A stretch of 64,000 bases of DNA, taken from the NCBI RefSeq assembly GCF_029542205.1, contig NZ_CP113783.1:2409001-2473000 (forward strand). Direction: 5' to 3'. Below are positions 29,346 through 37,745 of this stretch, one piece after another (the stretch's first letter is position 1; each line of letters starts with the position of its first letter). The notes beneath the pieces are model-generated. The model saw nothing but the letters and a program-made list of their open reading frames with translations. It had not been told where the DNA came from and did no database searches. The stretch comes from Pseudoxanthomonas sp. SE1 (GTDB taxonomy: Bacteria > Pseudomonadota > Gammaproteobacteria > Xanthomonadales > Xanthomonadaceae). The translations under genes and the position numbers were made by a program.

Positions 29346-30302
29346 ATGACCCAGGATCTGCTCAACCGCATCGACCAGCGCACCCGCCTGGCCGGCCACA
29401 ACCGCCTCGCCCTGCTGCTGTTCCGCCTGGGCGGGCGTCAGCTTTTTGGCGTCAATGTATTCAAGGTACAGGAAGTCCTGCGCCGCCCCGATCTGTTCCA
29501 GTTGCCCGGGCTGCCCACCGAATTCGTCGGCGTGGCCGACGTGCGCGGCCGCTCGGTGCCGGTGCTGGACCTGGGCCTGAGCATCCGCCACCCCGAACGC
29601 GATCCGAATCCCGAGAACACCCCCAACTACCTGGTAGTCACCGAGTTCAACCGCTCCGTGCAGGGCTTCCTGGTCAGCGGGGTGGAACGCATCGTCAACA
29701 TCGCGGTGGAAGACATCCATCCGCCACCGGAACTCGGCGCGGAAAACAGCTACCTGACGGCCGTGACGCGCTTCCAGGGTGAACTCATCCAGGTGATCGA
29801 CGTGGAAAGCGTGCTGGCCGACATCTGCCAGTCGCGCATGGATGCCACGCTGGCGCCGGAGATGGCCCTGCCTGCGGACGCACCGCCGCTGCAGGTGCTG
29901 GTGGTGGACGACTCGCGCGTGGCGCGCTCGCAGATCCGCAGCGTGCTGGAGCAATTGGGCGTCACCACCACCCTGCTGTCCGACGGCCGCCAGGCGCTGG
30001 ACCACCTCTTGCAGGTGCACGCCGCCGGCGAAAATCCGGCCGAGCGCTACGCCATGGTCATCTCGGACATCGAGATGCCCGCCATGGACGGCTACACCCT
30101 GACGACGGAAATCCGTCGCCACCCCGGCCTGGCCGGCCTGTACGTGCTGCTGCACACCTCGCTGTCGGGCGTGTTCAACAACGCCATGGTGGAACGCGTG
30201 GGCGCGAATGCCTTCGTGGCCAAGTACAGCCCGCACGAACTGGCCGAGCACGTGCTGTTCCGCCTGAACCAGGTGGTCGCGGCGCAGATGGCGGCGGCAT
30301 AG
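29346..30302 (+). CDS. cheV: CheV chemotaxis coupling protein (CheW-REC)
   Basis: CheV couples receptors to CheA like CheW and adds a phosphorylatable receiver used in adaptation. The 318-aa product has a CheW domain (about 10-165, LLLFRLGGRQLFGVNVFKVQEVL) and a receiver (about 180-310; VVDDSRVARSQI and phospho-acceptor Asp in SDIEMPAMDGY). The frame is open back to GTG 29316 and includes ATG 29337, but both overlap the FliA -10 region. ATG 29346 (MTQDLLNRIDQRT) is the CheV-like start and leaves almost no leader. The gene stands alone between the copy A repeat and the sigma54 promoter of flgB. Confidence 0.95.
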   Translation: MTQDLLNRIDQRTRLAGHNRLALLLFRLGGRQLFGVNVFKVQEVLRRPDLFQLPGLPTEFVGVADVRGRSVPVLDLGLSIRHPERDPNPENTPNYLVVTEFNRSVQGFLVSGVERIVNIAVEDIHPPPELGAENSYLTAVTRFQGELIQVIDVESVLADICQSRMDATLAPEMALPADAPPLQVLVVDDSRVARSQIRSVLEQLGVTTTLLSDGRQALDHLLQVHAAGENPAERYAMVISDIEMPAMDGYTLTTEIRRHPGLAGLYVLLHTSLSGVFNNAMVERVGANAFVAKYSPHELAEHVLFRLNQVVAAQMAAA

Positions 30303-30348
30303 TCTTATCGCCACGCGATAAGACCCCCAGGATTCGCTGCGCGAATCC
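30302..30348 (+). terminator. Two hairpins after cheV
   Basis: A stem GTCTTATCG/CGATAAGAC begins at the last base of the cheV stop codon, and a second stem GGATTCGC/GCGAATCC with TGC loop follows at 30330-30348. Neither has a U-tract, but together they probably end cheV transcription. Confidence 0.55.
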
Positions 30349-30387
30349 CGGGCCCCGCCGCAGACTGCCGAGCCCCCATTCGCGCCG

Positions 30388-30434
30388 CTGCCGGCCGCAT
30401 AGCCCCCTTGGCAAGGGGGCTATGCGGCCGGCAG
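30388..30434. other. Perfect 22-bp inverted repeat upstream of flgB
   Basis: Arms 30388-30409 and 30413-30434 are fully complementary with a 3-nt loop. It ends 22 bp before the sigma54 -24 element, so it could be a third transcription stop or the site of an activator of the flgB promoter. Confidence 0.75.
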
Positions 30435-30456
30435 TCACTGCATCGACCTCCCGTTC

Positions 30457-30471
30457 TGGCACACGCCTTGC
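30457..30471 (+). promoter_or_regulatory. Sigma54 promoter of flgBCDEF
   Basis: TGGCAC-ACGCC-TTGC with exact 12-bp GG-to-GC spacing. The transcript would start near 30483, giving a 23-nt leader that carries GGAG before ATG 30506. Confidence 0.9.
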
Positions 30472-30505
30472 AGCATCCCCGGCAACGGTCTGCCGGAGCG
30501 GTGCC

Positions 30506-30892
30506 ATGTCCAATCCCATCTCCAACTACCTGGGTGTCCACGGAGCGGCCCTGCCACTGCGCGAGCAGCGCATGCAGCTGATCGCCAGCAACCTGTCCAA
30601 CGCGGACACGCCGAACTACAAGGCGAAGGACCTGGACTTCCAGGCCGCGCTGGAGAGCGCGGCAGCCAAGGCCTCCCCATTGGCGACCACCCGCGAGCAG
30701 CACCTGACCCTGCTGGATGCCACCCCCCGCATCTTCGAGCGCGCAGGCGTGCAGCCCAGCCTGGACGGCAACACCGTCGATGCCGATACCGAACGCGCCG
30801 CCTACGGCCGCGCGGCGCTGGAATACCGCGCCTCGCTCAGCTTCATCGAATCCAAGGTGCGCACCATGCTCACCGCGATCACCGGCCAGTAA
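30506..30892 (+). CDS. flgB: FlgB proximal rod protein
   Basis: FlgB forms part of the proximal rod of the flagellar basal body. The 128-aa product carries the rod/hook N-terminal motif LIASNLSNADTPNYKAKDLDF and the C-terminal helix SFIESKVRTML. The frame is open upstream to 30422, but GGAG at 30495-30498 and the sigma54 start site fix ATG 30506. It is first in the flgBCDEF operon and is followed by flgC after 11 bp. Confidence 0.96.
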   Translation: MSNPISNYLGVHGAALPLREQRMQLIASNLSNADTPNYKAKDLDFQAALESAAAKASPLATTREQHLTLLDATPRIFERAGVQPSLDGNTVDADTERAAYGRAALEYRASLSFIESKVRTMLTAITGQ

Positions 30893-30903
30893 GGGGACGC
30901 GCC

Positions 30904-31311
30904 ATGAGCAACCTGCCCATCTTCGACGTCGCCGGTTCCGCGTTGCAGGCGCAGTCGGTGCGCCTGAACACCATCGCCAGCAATCTCTCCAACGCGGATT
31001 CCATCGCGTCTTCGCCCGAGGCGGTCTACAAGCCCATCGAGCCGATCTTCCAGGCGCGCTCGCTGAATGCGGACGGCTCGCTGACATCGGTGCAGGTGAA
31101 GGAGATCACCCAGAGCGAAGCGCCGCCGATCAAACGCTACGAGCCCGGCCACCCGATGGCCGATGGCGATGGTTACGTTTACGCGCCCGATGTCGATCCG
31201 GTCGCGCAGATGGTCAACCTGATCTCGGCCTCGCGCGGCTACCAGGCCGGCGTGGAAGTCCTGAACACCGCCAAGGAACTCGCCCTGGCCACCCTGACCA
31301 TGGGCCGCTGA
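30904..31311 (+). CDS. flgC: FlgC proximal rod protein
   Basis: FlgC is the second proximal rod subunit. The 135-aa product has the N-terminal motif LNTIASNLSNADS, the family-typical middle GHPMADGDGYVYAPDVDP, and the C-terminal NLISASRGYQAGVEVLNTAKEL helix needed for coiled-coil packing in the rod. An AAGGGGA Shine-Dalgarno lies just upstream. Length is normal. Confidence 0.97.
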   Translation: MSNLPIFDVAGSALQAQSVRLNTIASNLSNADSIASSPEAVYKPIEPIFQARSLNADGSLTSVQVKEITQSEAPPIKRYEPGHPMADGDGYVYAPDVDPVAQMVNLISASRGYQAGVEVLNTAKELALATLTMGR

Positions 31312-31337
31312 CGCCCCGCCACCGAGCGACCACGCAC

Positions 31338-32018
31338 ATGACCACCATCAATGGCGATCCCTTCGCCGCCATCAACAACGCCACCTCGGGCGCCGCCACG
31401 ACCAAGAAGGCCGACACGCTGGGCCAGGCCGACTTCATGCGCCTGATGACCGAGCAGTTGAGCCATCAGGATCCGCTCAAGCCGCTGTCCAACAGCGAGT
31501 TCGTCGCCCAGCTGGCGCAGTTCTCCACCGTGCAGGGCATCAGCGAACTGAACACCACCGTCGGCGGCTTCACCTCGGCGCTGACCGGCGACCAGGTGCT
31601 GAAGGGCGCCGCGCTGGTGGGGCACTCCGTCGTGGTGCCCTCCGATTCGGTCGCGTTGCCGGCCACCGGCAATGCCAGCGGCCTGGTGATGTCGCCCGGT
31701 GCAGGCAAAGTGACTTTCGAAATCACCGACGCCAGTGGCGTCGTGGTCGACACCATAGAGGTGGAATCCACTGGCAAGGGCGAAACCGCCTTCGCCTGGG
31801 ATGGCCTGAAGGCCAACGGCGAACGCGCTGCCGCCGGTGCGTATTCCATCAAGGCCACGCATACCGCTACCGACGGCACCGGCACCGCACTCAACACCTA
31901 TGTCGACGCCACCGTGGACAGCGTGACCATCGGCTCCGACGGGCTGTACCTCAACCTGCCCGGCCTGGGCACCGCCCCGCTCGACTACGTGCTGCGCATC
32001 GGCAAGTCGACATCCTGA
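31338..32018 (+). CDS. flgD: FlgD hook-assembly scaffold (hook cap)
   Basis: FlgD caps the growing hook and lets FlgE subunits polymerise. The 226-aa product has the conserved N-terminal part KADTLGQADFMRLMTEQLSHQDPLKPLSN-like region (residues about 24-52) and the C-terminal FlgD Tudor/FnIII-like domains (with FAWDGLKANGERAAAGAYSI). The true start is ATG 31338; the frame is open far upstream only by chance. It lies 26 bp after flgC. Confidence 0.96.
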   Translation: MTTINGDPFAAINNATSGAATTKKADTLGQADFMRLMTEQLSHQDPLKPLSNSEFVAQLAQFSTVQGISELNTTVGGFTSALTGDQVLKGAALVGHSVVVPSDSVALPATGNASGLVMSPGAGKVTFEITDASGVVVDTIEVESTGKGETAFAWDGLKANGERAAAGAYSIKATHTATDGTGTALNTYVDATVDSVTIGSDGLYLNLPGLGTAPLDYVLRIGKSTS

Positions 32019-32053
32019 CCTTCGCTCCCACCGCATAACGCAAGGAGTCTTCC

Positions 32054-33274
32054 ATGGCTTTCAACAGCTCGCTCTCCGGCATGAAGGCGGCCAACGCCGA
32101 CCTCAACGTCACCTCGCACAACATCGCCAACGTCAACACATCCGGCTTCAAGGAGTCGCGCGCGGAGTTCGCCGAGGTGTTCTCTTCCACCGGGTATGGC
32201 CTGCTGCGCAACGGCGTCGGCGCCGGCGTGCGCCTGACCAACGTGGCCCAGCAGTTCTCGCAGGGCGACATCAACCAGACCGGCCGCTACCTGGACATGG
32301 CCATCGACAAGGAAGGCTTCTTCACGGTCAGCAACAACGGCACCAACGTTTACACGCGTGCGGGCAACTTCCAGCGCGACCCGAACGGCTACGTCACCAC
32401 GCCGGAAGGCTACCGCCTGCAGGTATTCCCGCCGCGCGCCGACGGGGTGGGCTTCGACACCGGCAACATGGTGGACCTGCGCCTGCTGACCACCGACAGC
32501 CCGCCGTCGCCGACCACCAGCGTGGAACTGGGCGTCACCCTGCCAGGCAACGCCGCGGAACCGACGATCACGCCGTTCTCGCCGACCGACAGCGCCAGCT
32601 ACAACGAGACCACTTCGGTCACCGTGTACGACTCGCTGGGCGTGGCCCACCAGCAGACCGTGTACTACGTGAAAACGCCGAACCCGAACGAGTGGCAGAT
32701 GCACACGTACGTGGATGGCGCTTCGATGGGTGCGCCGACCACGGTGCAGTTCGACAACAACGGCACGCTGACCGCCCCGGCCAACGGCCTGGTGACGCTG
32801 GCGCCGTTCACGCCCAGCACCGGCGCCGGCGTGCTCAATATGACGATGAACATCAGCGGCACCACGCAGTACGGCGAGCAGTTCGCCAAGCGCATCCAGA
32901 ACCAGGACGGCTATGCCACCGGCAAGCTCAACGAATTCAGCGTGTCCGAGACCGGCGTGGTCTACGCGCGCTATTCCAACGGCGAGGACCGCGCACTGGG
33001 CCAGGTGGCGCTGGCGAACTTCAGCAACCCGCAGGGCCTGGTGTCGCAAGGCAACAACACCTGGACCCACAGCTACACCTCGGGCGAGCCGCGCATCGGG
33101 TCGCCGGGTACGTCGGACTTCGGCCTGGTCGCCTCGGGTGCCCTGGAAGCGTCAACGGTCGACCTGACCGAGCAGCTGGTCAACATGATCGTGGCGCAGC
33201 GCAACTTCCAGGCCAACTCGCAGATGCTGTCCACGCAGGACCAGATCACCCAGACCGTCATCAACATCCGTTGA
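32054..33274 (+). CDS. flgE: FlgE hook protein
   Basis: FlgE is the subunit of the flagellar hook. The 406-aa product has the N-terminal motif ADLNVTSHNIANVNTSGFKESRAEF, a central variable domain with VYDSLGVAHQQTVYYVK, and the C-terminal VNMIVAQRNFQANSQMLSTQDQI coiled-coil segment. AAGGAG lies before the ATG. Length is typical for short-hook FlgE. Confidence 0.97.
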   Translation: MAFNSSLSGMKAANADLNVTSHNIANVNTSGFKESRAEFAEVFSSTGYGLLRNGVGAGVRLTNVAQQFSQGDINQTGRYLDMAIDKEGFFTVSNNGTNVYTRAGNFQRDPNGYVTTPEGYRLQVFPPRADGVGFDTGNMVDLRLLTTDSPPSPTTSVELGVTLPGNAAEPTITPFSPTDSASYNETTSVTVYDSLGVAHQQTVYYVKTPNPNEWQMHTYVDGASMGAPTTVQFDNNGTLTAPANGLVTLAPFTPSTGAGVLNMTMNISGTTQYGEQFAKRIQNQDGYATGKLNEFSVSETGVVYARYSNGEDRALGQVALANFSNPQGLVSQGNNTWTHSYTSGEPRIGSPGTSDFGLVASGALEASTVDLTEQLVNMIVAQRNFQANSQMLSTQDQITQTVINIR

Positions 33275-33302
33275 TGACGGCACGGCCGACGGAGGCTGAC
33301 GC

Positions 33303-34055
33303 ATGGACAAGGCACTCTATGTCGCGATGACGGGCGCCCGCGCTTCGCTGCAGGCGCAGGGCACGGTGTCGCACAACCTGGCCAACGTGGACACCAAGGG
33401 TTTCAAGGCGGCGCTGGCCGGCACCGAGGCGTTCAAGATCCAGGGGCAAGGGTTTCCTTCGCGCGTGGACGCGATGCTGATCGATCCCGGCTTCGATTCG
33501 CGGACCGGTTCGCAGATGGTCACCGGCCGCTCCCTCGATGTCTCGCTGCAGCCGAACCGCTGGCTCGCCGTGCAAGCGGCGGATGGCGGCACGGCCTATA
33601 CGCGCAATGGCGAGCTCAGCGTCACGCCGAACGGCCAGTTGGTCACTGCTGGCGGTCGGGCGGTGCTGGACGACAACGGCAATCCGATTGCGGTACCGCC
33701 CGCGCAGTCCATCGACATCGGCGCCGACGGCACGGTATCGATCATTCCGCAGGGCGAAGGCCCGCAGACGATGGCCATTGTCGGCCGCATGCGCATGGTC
33801 GAGGCGACGCCGCAGCAGTTGGCGCGGGGTGGCGATGGCCTGATGCGGCCATCCGATCCGCAGGTACCGGCATTGCCGGTCGCCAATGGCAACAGTCTCA
33901 CCACGGGCGTGCTTGAAGGCAGCAACGTGGATGCGGCGGGCGCGCTGGTGCAGATGATCCAGATGCAGCGCCAGTTCGAGATGCAGGTGAAGGTGATCCG
34001 CACCGGCGACGAGATGGCGCAGTCGTCCAACCAGCTGCTGCGCCTCGGTGGCTGA
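33303..34055 (+). CDS. flgF: FlgF proximal rod protein
   Basis: FlgF is a proximal rod subunit. The 250-aa product starts MDKALYVAMTGARASLQAQGTVSHNLANVDTKGF-like (residues 1-34) and has the internal VTPNGQLVTAGG and the C-terminal LVQMIQMQRQFEMQVKVI motifs. It is the last gene of the flgB operon: about 1 kb of repeat sequence and a separate sigma54 promoter lie between it and flgG, although in most bacteria flgF and flgG are adjacent. Confidence 0.95.
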   Translation: MDKALYVAMTGARASLQAQGTVSHNLANVDTKGFKAALAGTEAFKIQGQGFPSRVDAMLIDPGFDSRTGSQMVTGRSLDVSLQPNRWLAVQAADGGTAYTRNGELSVTPNGQLVTAGGRAVLDDNGNPIAVPPAQSIDIGADGTVSIIPQGEGPQTMAIVGRMRMVEATPQQLARGGDGLMRPSDPQVPALPVANGNSLTTGVLEGSNVDAAGALVQMIQMQRQFEMQVKVIRTGDEMAQSSNQLLRLGG

Positions 34056-34063
34056 TGCTTCTT

Positions 34064-34108
34064 GAGCCCCTCTCCCCACGGGAGAGGGGTTGGGGTGAGG
34101 GGCAACGA
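34064..34108. repeat. CCCCTCTCC-type hairpin repeat after flgF
   Basis: A stem of CCCCTCTCCC with GGGAGAGGGG is followed by GGTTGGGGTGAGGGGCAACGAAG. An inverted copy of the same block lies at about 34806-34878 and another at 29245-29292, so the flgF-flgG spacer is bounded by inverted copies. It may also terminate the flgB operon. Confidence 0.7.
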
Positions 34109-34224
34109 AGTCAGCCCAGGCCGACAACGGGTGGCGCCTCACAACAACCGCGATTCATCGAAAACGCTCATCCGCGATGAACCTGTTGCCGTGCATCTTT
34201 CGGTGTGGGCCTGCTTGAGGTCAC

Positions 34225-34718
34225 GCATGGTGCCGCTCGCCGCGGGGCCTTACTTTCTTTGCTTGTGCAAAGAAAGTAAGCAAAGAAACACACCCCAGGC
34301 GGCACGCCCTGCGCTTCGCTCCGGGTTCGTGAGCGGGCCGGGAATTTTCGTAAGGCACATCCTTGTGCCATACGAAAACGCCGCCCATCCAGGGCGGCGC
34401 CCTTCGGGTTTTATCCGGCCCACTCACCGTGCCTCATGGGGGCTCGAAGGCAAGAGCAACAACCAAGCCCACTCGCGATGCTTCGCGTGCGGCTCTTGGG
34501 GCCCCTGAGGTCCGGCAGTCCCGGCGGGTCAAACCCGAAGGGCGGCGCACAGGACGTGCGCCGTTTTCGTATGGGCCAGGATGGCCCTTACGAAAATTCC
34601 CGCCGGGGCTGCGAACCCGCCGCTTGCGGCGGGCGGACCGCCGGGGTGTGTTTCTTTTGCCTACTTTTCTTTGCACAAGCAAAGAAAAGTAGGGCCCCCG
34701 CGGCGAGCGGCGCCATGC
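34225..34718. repeat. Foldback repeat element, copy B (between flgF and flgG)
   Basis: This 494-bp element has terminal inverted repeats of about 75 bp (GCATGGTGCCGCTCGCC..., each with a CTTTGCTTGTGCAAAG palindrome, then GAAACACACC). Complementarity continues inward (AAGGCACATCC against GGATGGCCCTT, GGGCGGCGCCCTTCGGGTTT against its complement), so nearly the whole element could fold into one long hairpin around a central loop near 34405-34530. Its right flank to 34878 is shared with copy A. Open frames through it are by-products of the repeat; I see no gene in 34109-35057. Confidence 0.85.
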
Positions 34719-34978
34719 ATCAACAAAAGAAGGCTCATCCCGCCAGACCGTTAAGCAGAAGCTCAAGCGGACGTGGCAGCCGCCGAGGAAAGTCGATGGC
34801 ACGGACTTCGTTGCCCCTCTCCCCAACCCCTCTCTCCCACAGGGACTTCCTTCGGTCGCCGCAGGGAGAGGGGCTTGAACAGGCCCTGCCGCCGGAAAAA
34901 TGCCGGTGCCTGGTCCAAGGCCATGACCCCGGTCCCAGTTCGACCCGAATCCAGGCGCCAGAACCACGACACCCATTC

Positions 34979-34993
34979 CGGCACAGGACTTGC
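34979..34993 (+). promoter_or_regulatory. Sigma54 promoter of flgGHIJKL
   Basis: CGGCAC-AGGAC-TTGC with 12-bp GG-to-GC spacing, about 65 bp before the flgG ATG. It gives flgG its own class 2-type promoter downstream of the repeat element. Confidence 0.82.
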
Positions 34994-35057
34994 CTGAGAG
35001 GAGGCGAGGAACCGCACCGCGCGGTCCCACCCCCTTCCACCAGCGAGGAACCACGCC

Positions 35058-35843
35058 ATGAACCAGGCCCTCTGGGTCGCCAAGACCGGACTGGATGCGC
35101 AGCAGACGCGCATGTCCGTGGTCTCCAACAACCTGGCCAACACCAACACCACCGGCTTCAAGCGCGACCGCGCCAGCTTCGAAGACCTGCTGTACCAACA
35201 GGTCCGCCAGCCCGGCGGCTCCACCTCCTCGCAGACGCAGCTCCCCTCCGGCCTGCAACTCGGCACCGGCGTGCGCGTCGTCTCCACGTCGAAGGACTTC
35301 CAGCAGGGCAACCCGCAGCAGACCGGCCGCTCGCTGGACGTGATGGTCAACGGCCGCGGCTTCTTCGAAGTGCTGCTGCCCGACGGCTCGCCGGCCTACA
35401 CGCGCGACGGCTCGTTCCAGATCAATGCGCAGGGCGAACTGGTCACCAACAGCGGCTACCCCGTGCAGCCCGGCATCCAGGTGCCCGAGGGCGCGCAGTC
35501 GATGACCATCGGCAACGACGGCACCGTCAGCGTGACCATGGCCGGCCAGGCGCAGGCGCTGGAGATCGGCTCGCTCACGCTCACCGACTTCGTCAATCCG
35601 TCCGGCCTGCAGGCCAAGGGCGAGAACCTCTACGTCGAGACCACCGCCTCCGGTCCTGCGCAGAACGGCACGCCCGGCCTCAACGGCCTGGGCAGCCTGG
35701 TGCAGGGTTCGCTGGAAGGCTCCAACGTCAACGTGGTGGAAGAGCTGGTCAGCATGATCGAAACCCAGCGCGCCTACGAAATGAACGCCAAGGCCATCTC
35801 CACCACCGACTCGATGTTGGGCTACCTCAACAACAACGTCTGA
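35058..35843 (+). CDS. flgG: FlgG distal rod protein
   Basis: FlgG forms the distal rod that passes through the L and P rings. The 261-aa product begins [19 protein letters not shown] and has [19 protein letters not shown], the [19 protein letters not shown] core and the C-terminal [19 protein letters not shown] motif. Length is the family standard. It heads the second flagellar operon; flgH follows after 22 bp. Confidence 0.97.
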   Translation: MNQALWVAKTGLDAQQTRMSVVSNNLANTNTTGFKRDRASFEDLLYQQVRQPGGSTSSQTQLPSGLQLGTGVRVVSTSKDFQQGNPQQTGRSLDVMVNGRGFFEVLLPDGSPAYTRDGSFQINAQGELVTNSGYPVQPGIQVPEGAQSMTIGNDGTVSVTMAGQAQALEIGSLTLTDFVNPSGLQAKGENLYVETTASGPAQNGTPGLNGLGSLVQGSLEGSNVNVVEELVSMIETQRAYEMNAKAISTTDSMLGYLNNNV

Positions 35844-35865
35844 TCCACCCATCCCGGGATCCGCC

Positions 35866-36552
35866 ATGAAGCGCACCACGTCCGCCACCACCCTCGCCTG
35901 TGCACTGATGCTGCTGCCGGGCTGTGCGCGCTACTACGGCGACGTGCGCCCGTACGCGCCGATGCAGCCCATCCAGCCCATCGTCGCCGCGCAGGCACCG
36001 GCCACCGCGGGCTCCATCTATCGCGCCGGTCCGGGCCTGAACCTCTACGCCGACCGCCGTGCGCGCGACGTGGGCGACCTGCTGACGATCAACCTGGTGG
36101 AAAACACCGCCGCGCAGACCTCGGCCACCACCTCGGTGGACAAGAGCAGCGAGATCAGTATGGCCGCGCCCAACATCGCCGGGGCCCCGGTCACCTGGAA
36201 CGGACGCGACATCCTCAGCGCATCGGTCAATGGCGACCGCGGCTTCAGCGGTGCAGGCAACAGCGCGCAGAGCAACCGCCTGCAGGGCAGCGTGACCGTC
36301 ACCGTCATCCAGCGCCTGCCCAACGGCAACCTGGTCGTGCAGGGCCAGAAGAACATGCGCCTGAACCAGGGCGACGAACTGGTGCAGATCCAGGGCATCG
36401 TGCGCCCGGCCGACATCGGCACCGACAACACCATCGCCTCCAGCAAGGTCGCCGACGCCCGCATCGCCTTCGGCGGCCGCGGCGCGATCGCGCAGTCCAA
36501 TTCGATGGGCTGGCTGGGCCGGTTCTTCAACTCCCCCGTCTTCCCGAACTGA
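35866..36552 (+). CDS. flgH: FlgH L-ring lipoprotein
   Basis: FlgH builds the L-ring bushing in the outer membrane. The 228-aa product has a lipoprotein signal peptide with lipobox LLPGC (lipidated Cys20), the [19 protein letters not shown] segment and [25 protein letters not shown] near the C-terminal half, all typical of the family. flgI follows after 10 bp. Confidence 0.97.
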   Translation: MKRTTSATTLACALMLLPGCARYYGDVRPYAPMQPIQPIVAAQAPATAGSIYRAGPGLNLYADRRARDVGDLLTINLVENTAAQTSATTSVDKSSEISMAAPNIAGAPVTWNGRDILSASVNGDRGFSGAGNSAQSNRLQGSVTVTVIQRLPNGNLVVQGQKNMRLNQGDELVQIQGIVRPADIGTDNTIASSKVADARIAFGGRGAIAQSNSMGWLGRFFNSPVFPN

Positions 36553-36562
36553 GCATCGCGCC

Positions 36563-37744
36563 ATGGATACGCCCAACGCCGACCGCTCGAACCCCACGCC
36601 CGCGAAGAAGCCGCGCCGCATCGACACCTATACGCTGCTGGGCCTGCTGACGTGGATCGGGCTGGTGCTGATCTGCCTGGCACCAGCCGCGCGCGCAGAA
36701 CGCATCAAGGACCTGGCCCAGGTCGGCGGCGTGCGCAGCAATCCACTGGTCGGCTATGGCCTGGTCGTGGGCCTGGACGGCAGCGGCGACCGCACCAGCC
36801 AGGCGCCCTTCACTGTGCAGAGCCTGAAGAACATGCTGGGCGAACTGGGCGTCAACGTGCCAGCCAACGTCAATCCGCAGCTCAAAAACGTGGCTGCCGT
36901 GGCGATCCACGCCGAGCTGCCCGCCTTCGCCAAGCCGGGACAGCCGATCGACATCACCGTGTCTTCCATCGGCAACGCCACCTCGCTGCGCGGCGGCAGC
37001 CTGCTGATGGCGCCGCTGCGGGGCGCGGACGGTGAGGTCTACGCGATCGCCCAGGGCAACCTGGTGGTCGGTGGCTTCGGCGCGCAGGGCAAGGACGGTT
37101 CGCGCGTGTCGGTCAACGTGCCCAGCGTGGGTCGCATACCGAATGGCGCCACGGTCGAACGCGCAATACCGAATGCGCTCGACAGCGGCGACGGCACCAT
37201 CACCCTCAACCTGCACCGCGCCGATTTCACCACGGTCTCGCGCATGGTCGCGGCGCTGGAGCAGAACTTCGGTACCGGCAATGCTTACGCGCTGGATGCG
37301 GTCACGGTCGCCGTGCGTGCACCGGCCGACATGTCCCGCCGCATCAACTTCCTCGCCCAGCTTGAGAACCTGGAACTGACGCCCGGCAGCGCACCGGCCA
37401 AGGTCATCGTCAATGCCCGCACCGGCACCGTGGTGATCGGCGCGCAGGTGCAGGTGATGCCGGCCGCGGTCACGCATGGCTCGCTGACGGTGACGATCAC
37501 CGAATCGGCCAACGTCAGCCAGCCGAATGAATTCTCGCGCGGCGGCACCACCGTGGTGACGCCGCAGTCCAGCGTATCGGTCAGCCAGGAAGGCAATCGC
37601 ATGTTCAAGTTCGAGGGCGGCACCTCGCTGGACGAGATCGTCCGTGCGGTGAACGAAGTCGGTGCCGCGCCCGGCGACCTCATCGCGATCCTGGAAGCCC
37701 TGAAGCAGGCCGGCGCCTTGCGGGCAGAGCTTGAGGTGATCTGA
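36563..37744 (+). CDS. flgI: FlgI P-ring protein
   Basis: FlgI forms the periplasmic P-ring. The 393-aa product has a signal peptide with an unusually long polar N-region (about 20 residues before [18 protein letters not shown]; probable cleavage after ARA at residue 45), then the family start [21 protein letters not shown] and the closing [28 protein letters not shown] later in-frame start is not obvious, so I kept the ATG at 36563. The flgJ ATG follows after 1 bp. Confidence 0.96.
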   Translation: MDTPNADRSNPTPAKKPRRIDTYTLLGLLTWIGLVLICLAPAARAERIKDLAQVGGVRSNPLVGYGLVVGLDGSGDRTSQAPFTVQSLKNMLGELGVNVPANVNPQLKNVAAVAIHAELPAFAKPGQPIDITVSSIGNATSLRGGSLLMAPLRGADGEVYAIAQGNLVVGGFGAQGKDGSRVSVNVPSVGRIPNGATVERAIPNALDSGDGTITLNLHRADFTTVSRMVAALEQNFGTGNAYALDAVTVAVRAPADMSRRINFLAQLENLELTPGSAPAKVIVNARTGTVVIGAQVQVMPAAVTHGSLTVTITESANVSQPNEFSRGGTTVVTPQSSVSVSQEGNRMFKFEGGTSLDEIVRAVNEVGAAPGDLIAILEALKQAGALRAELEVI

Positions 37745-37745
37745 T

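Noticed and set aside
28583..29782. 399-codon frame and several shorter frames crossing the foldback repeat and cheV
   Set aside because: They run through inverted repeat sequence and out of frame into cheV; both copies of the repeat give similar frames on both strands, as expected for a palindrome.
34062..35891. Frames within the flgF-flgG spacer reading LCTSKE/LVQRK-type peptides
   Set aside because: These peptides are translations of the CTTTGCTTGTGCAAAG palindrome and its flanks; no ribosome site and no conserved protein pattern.
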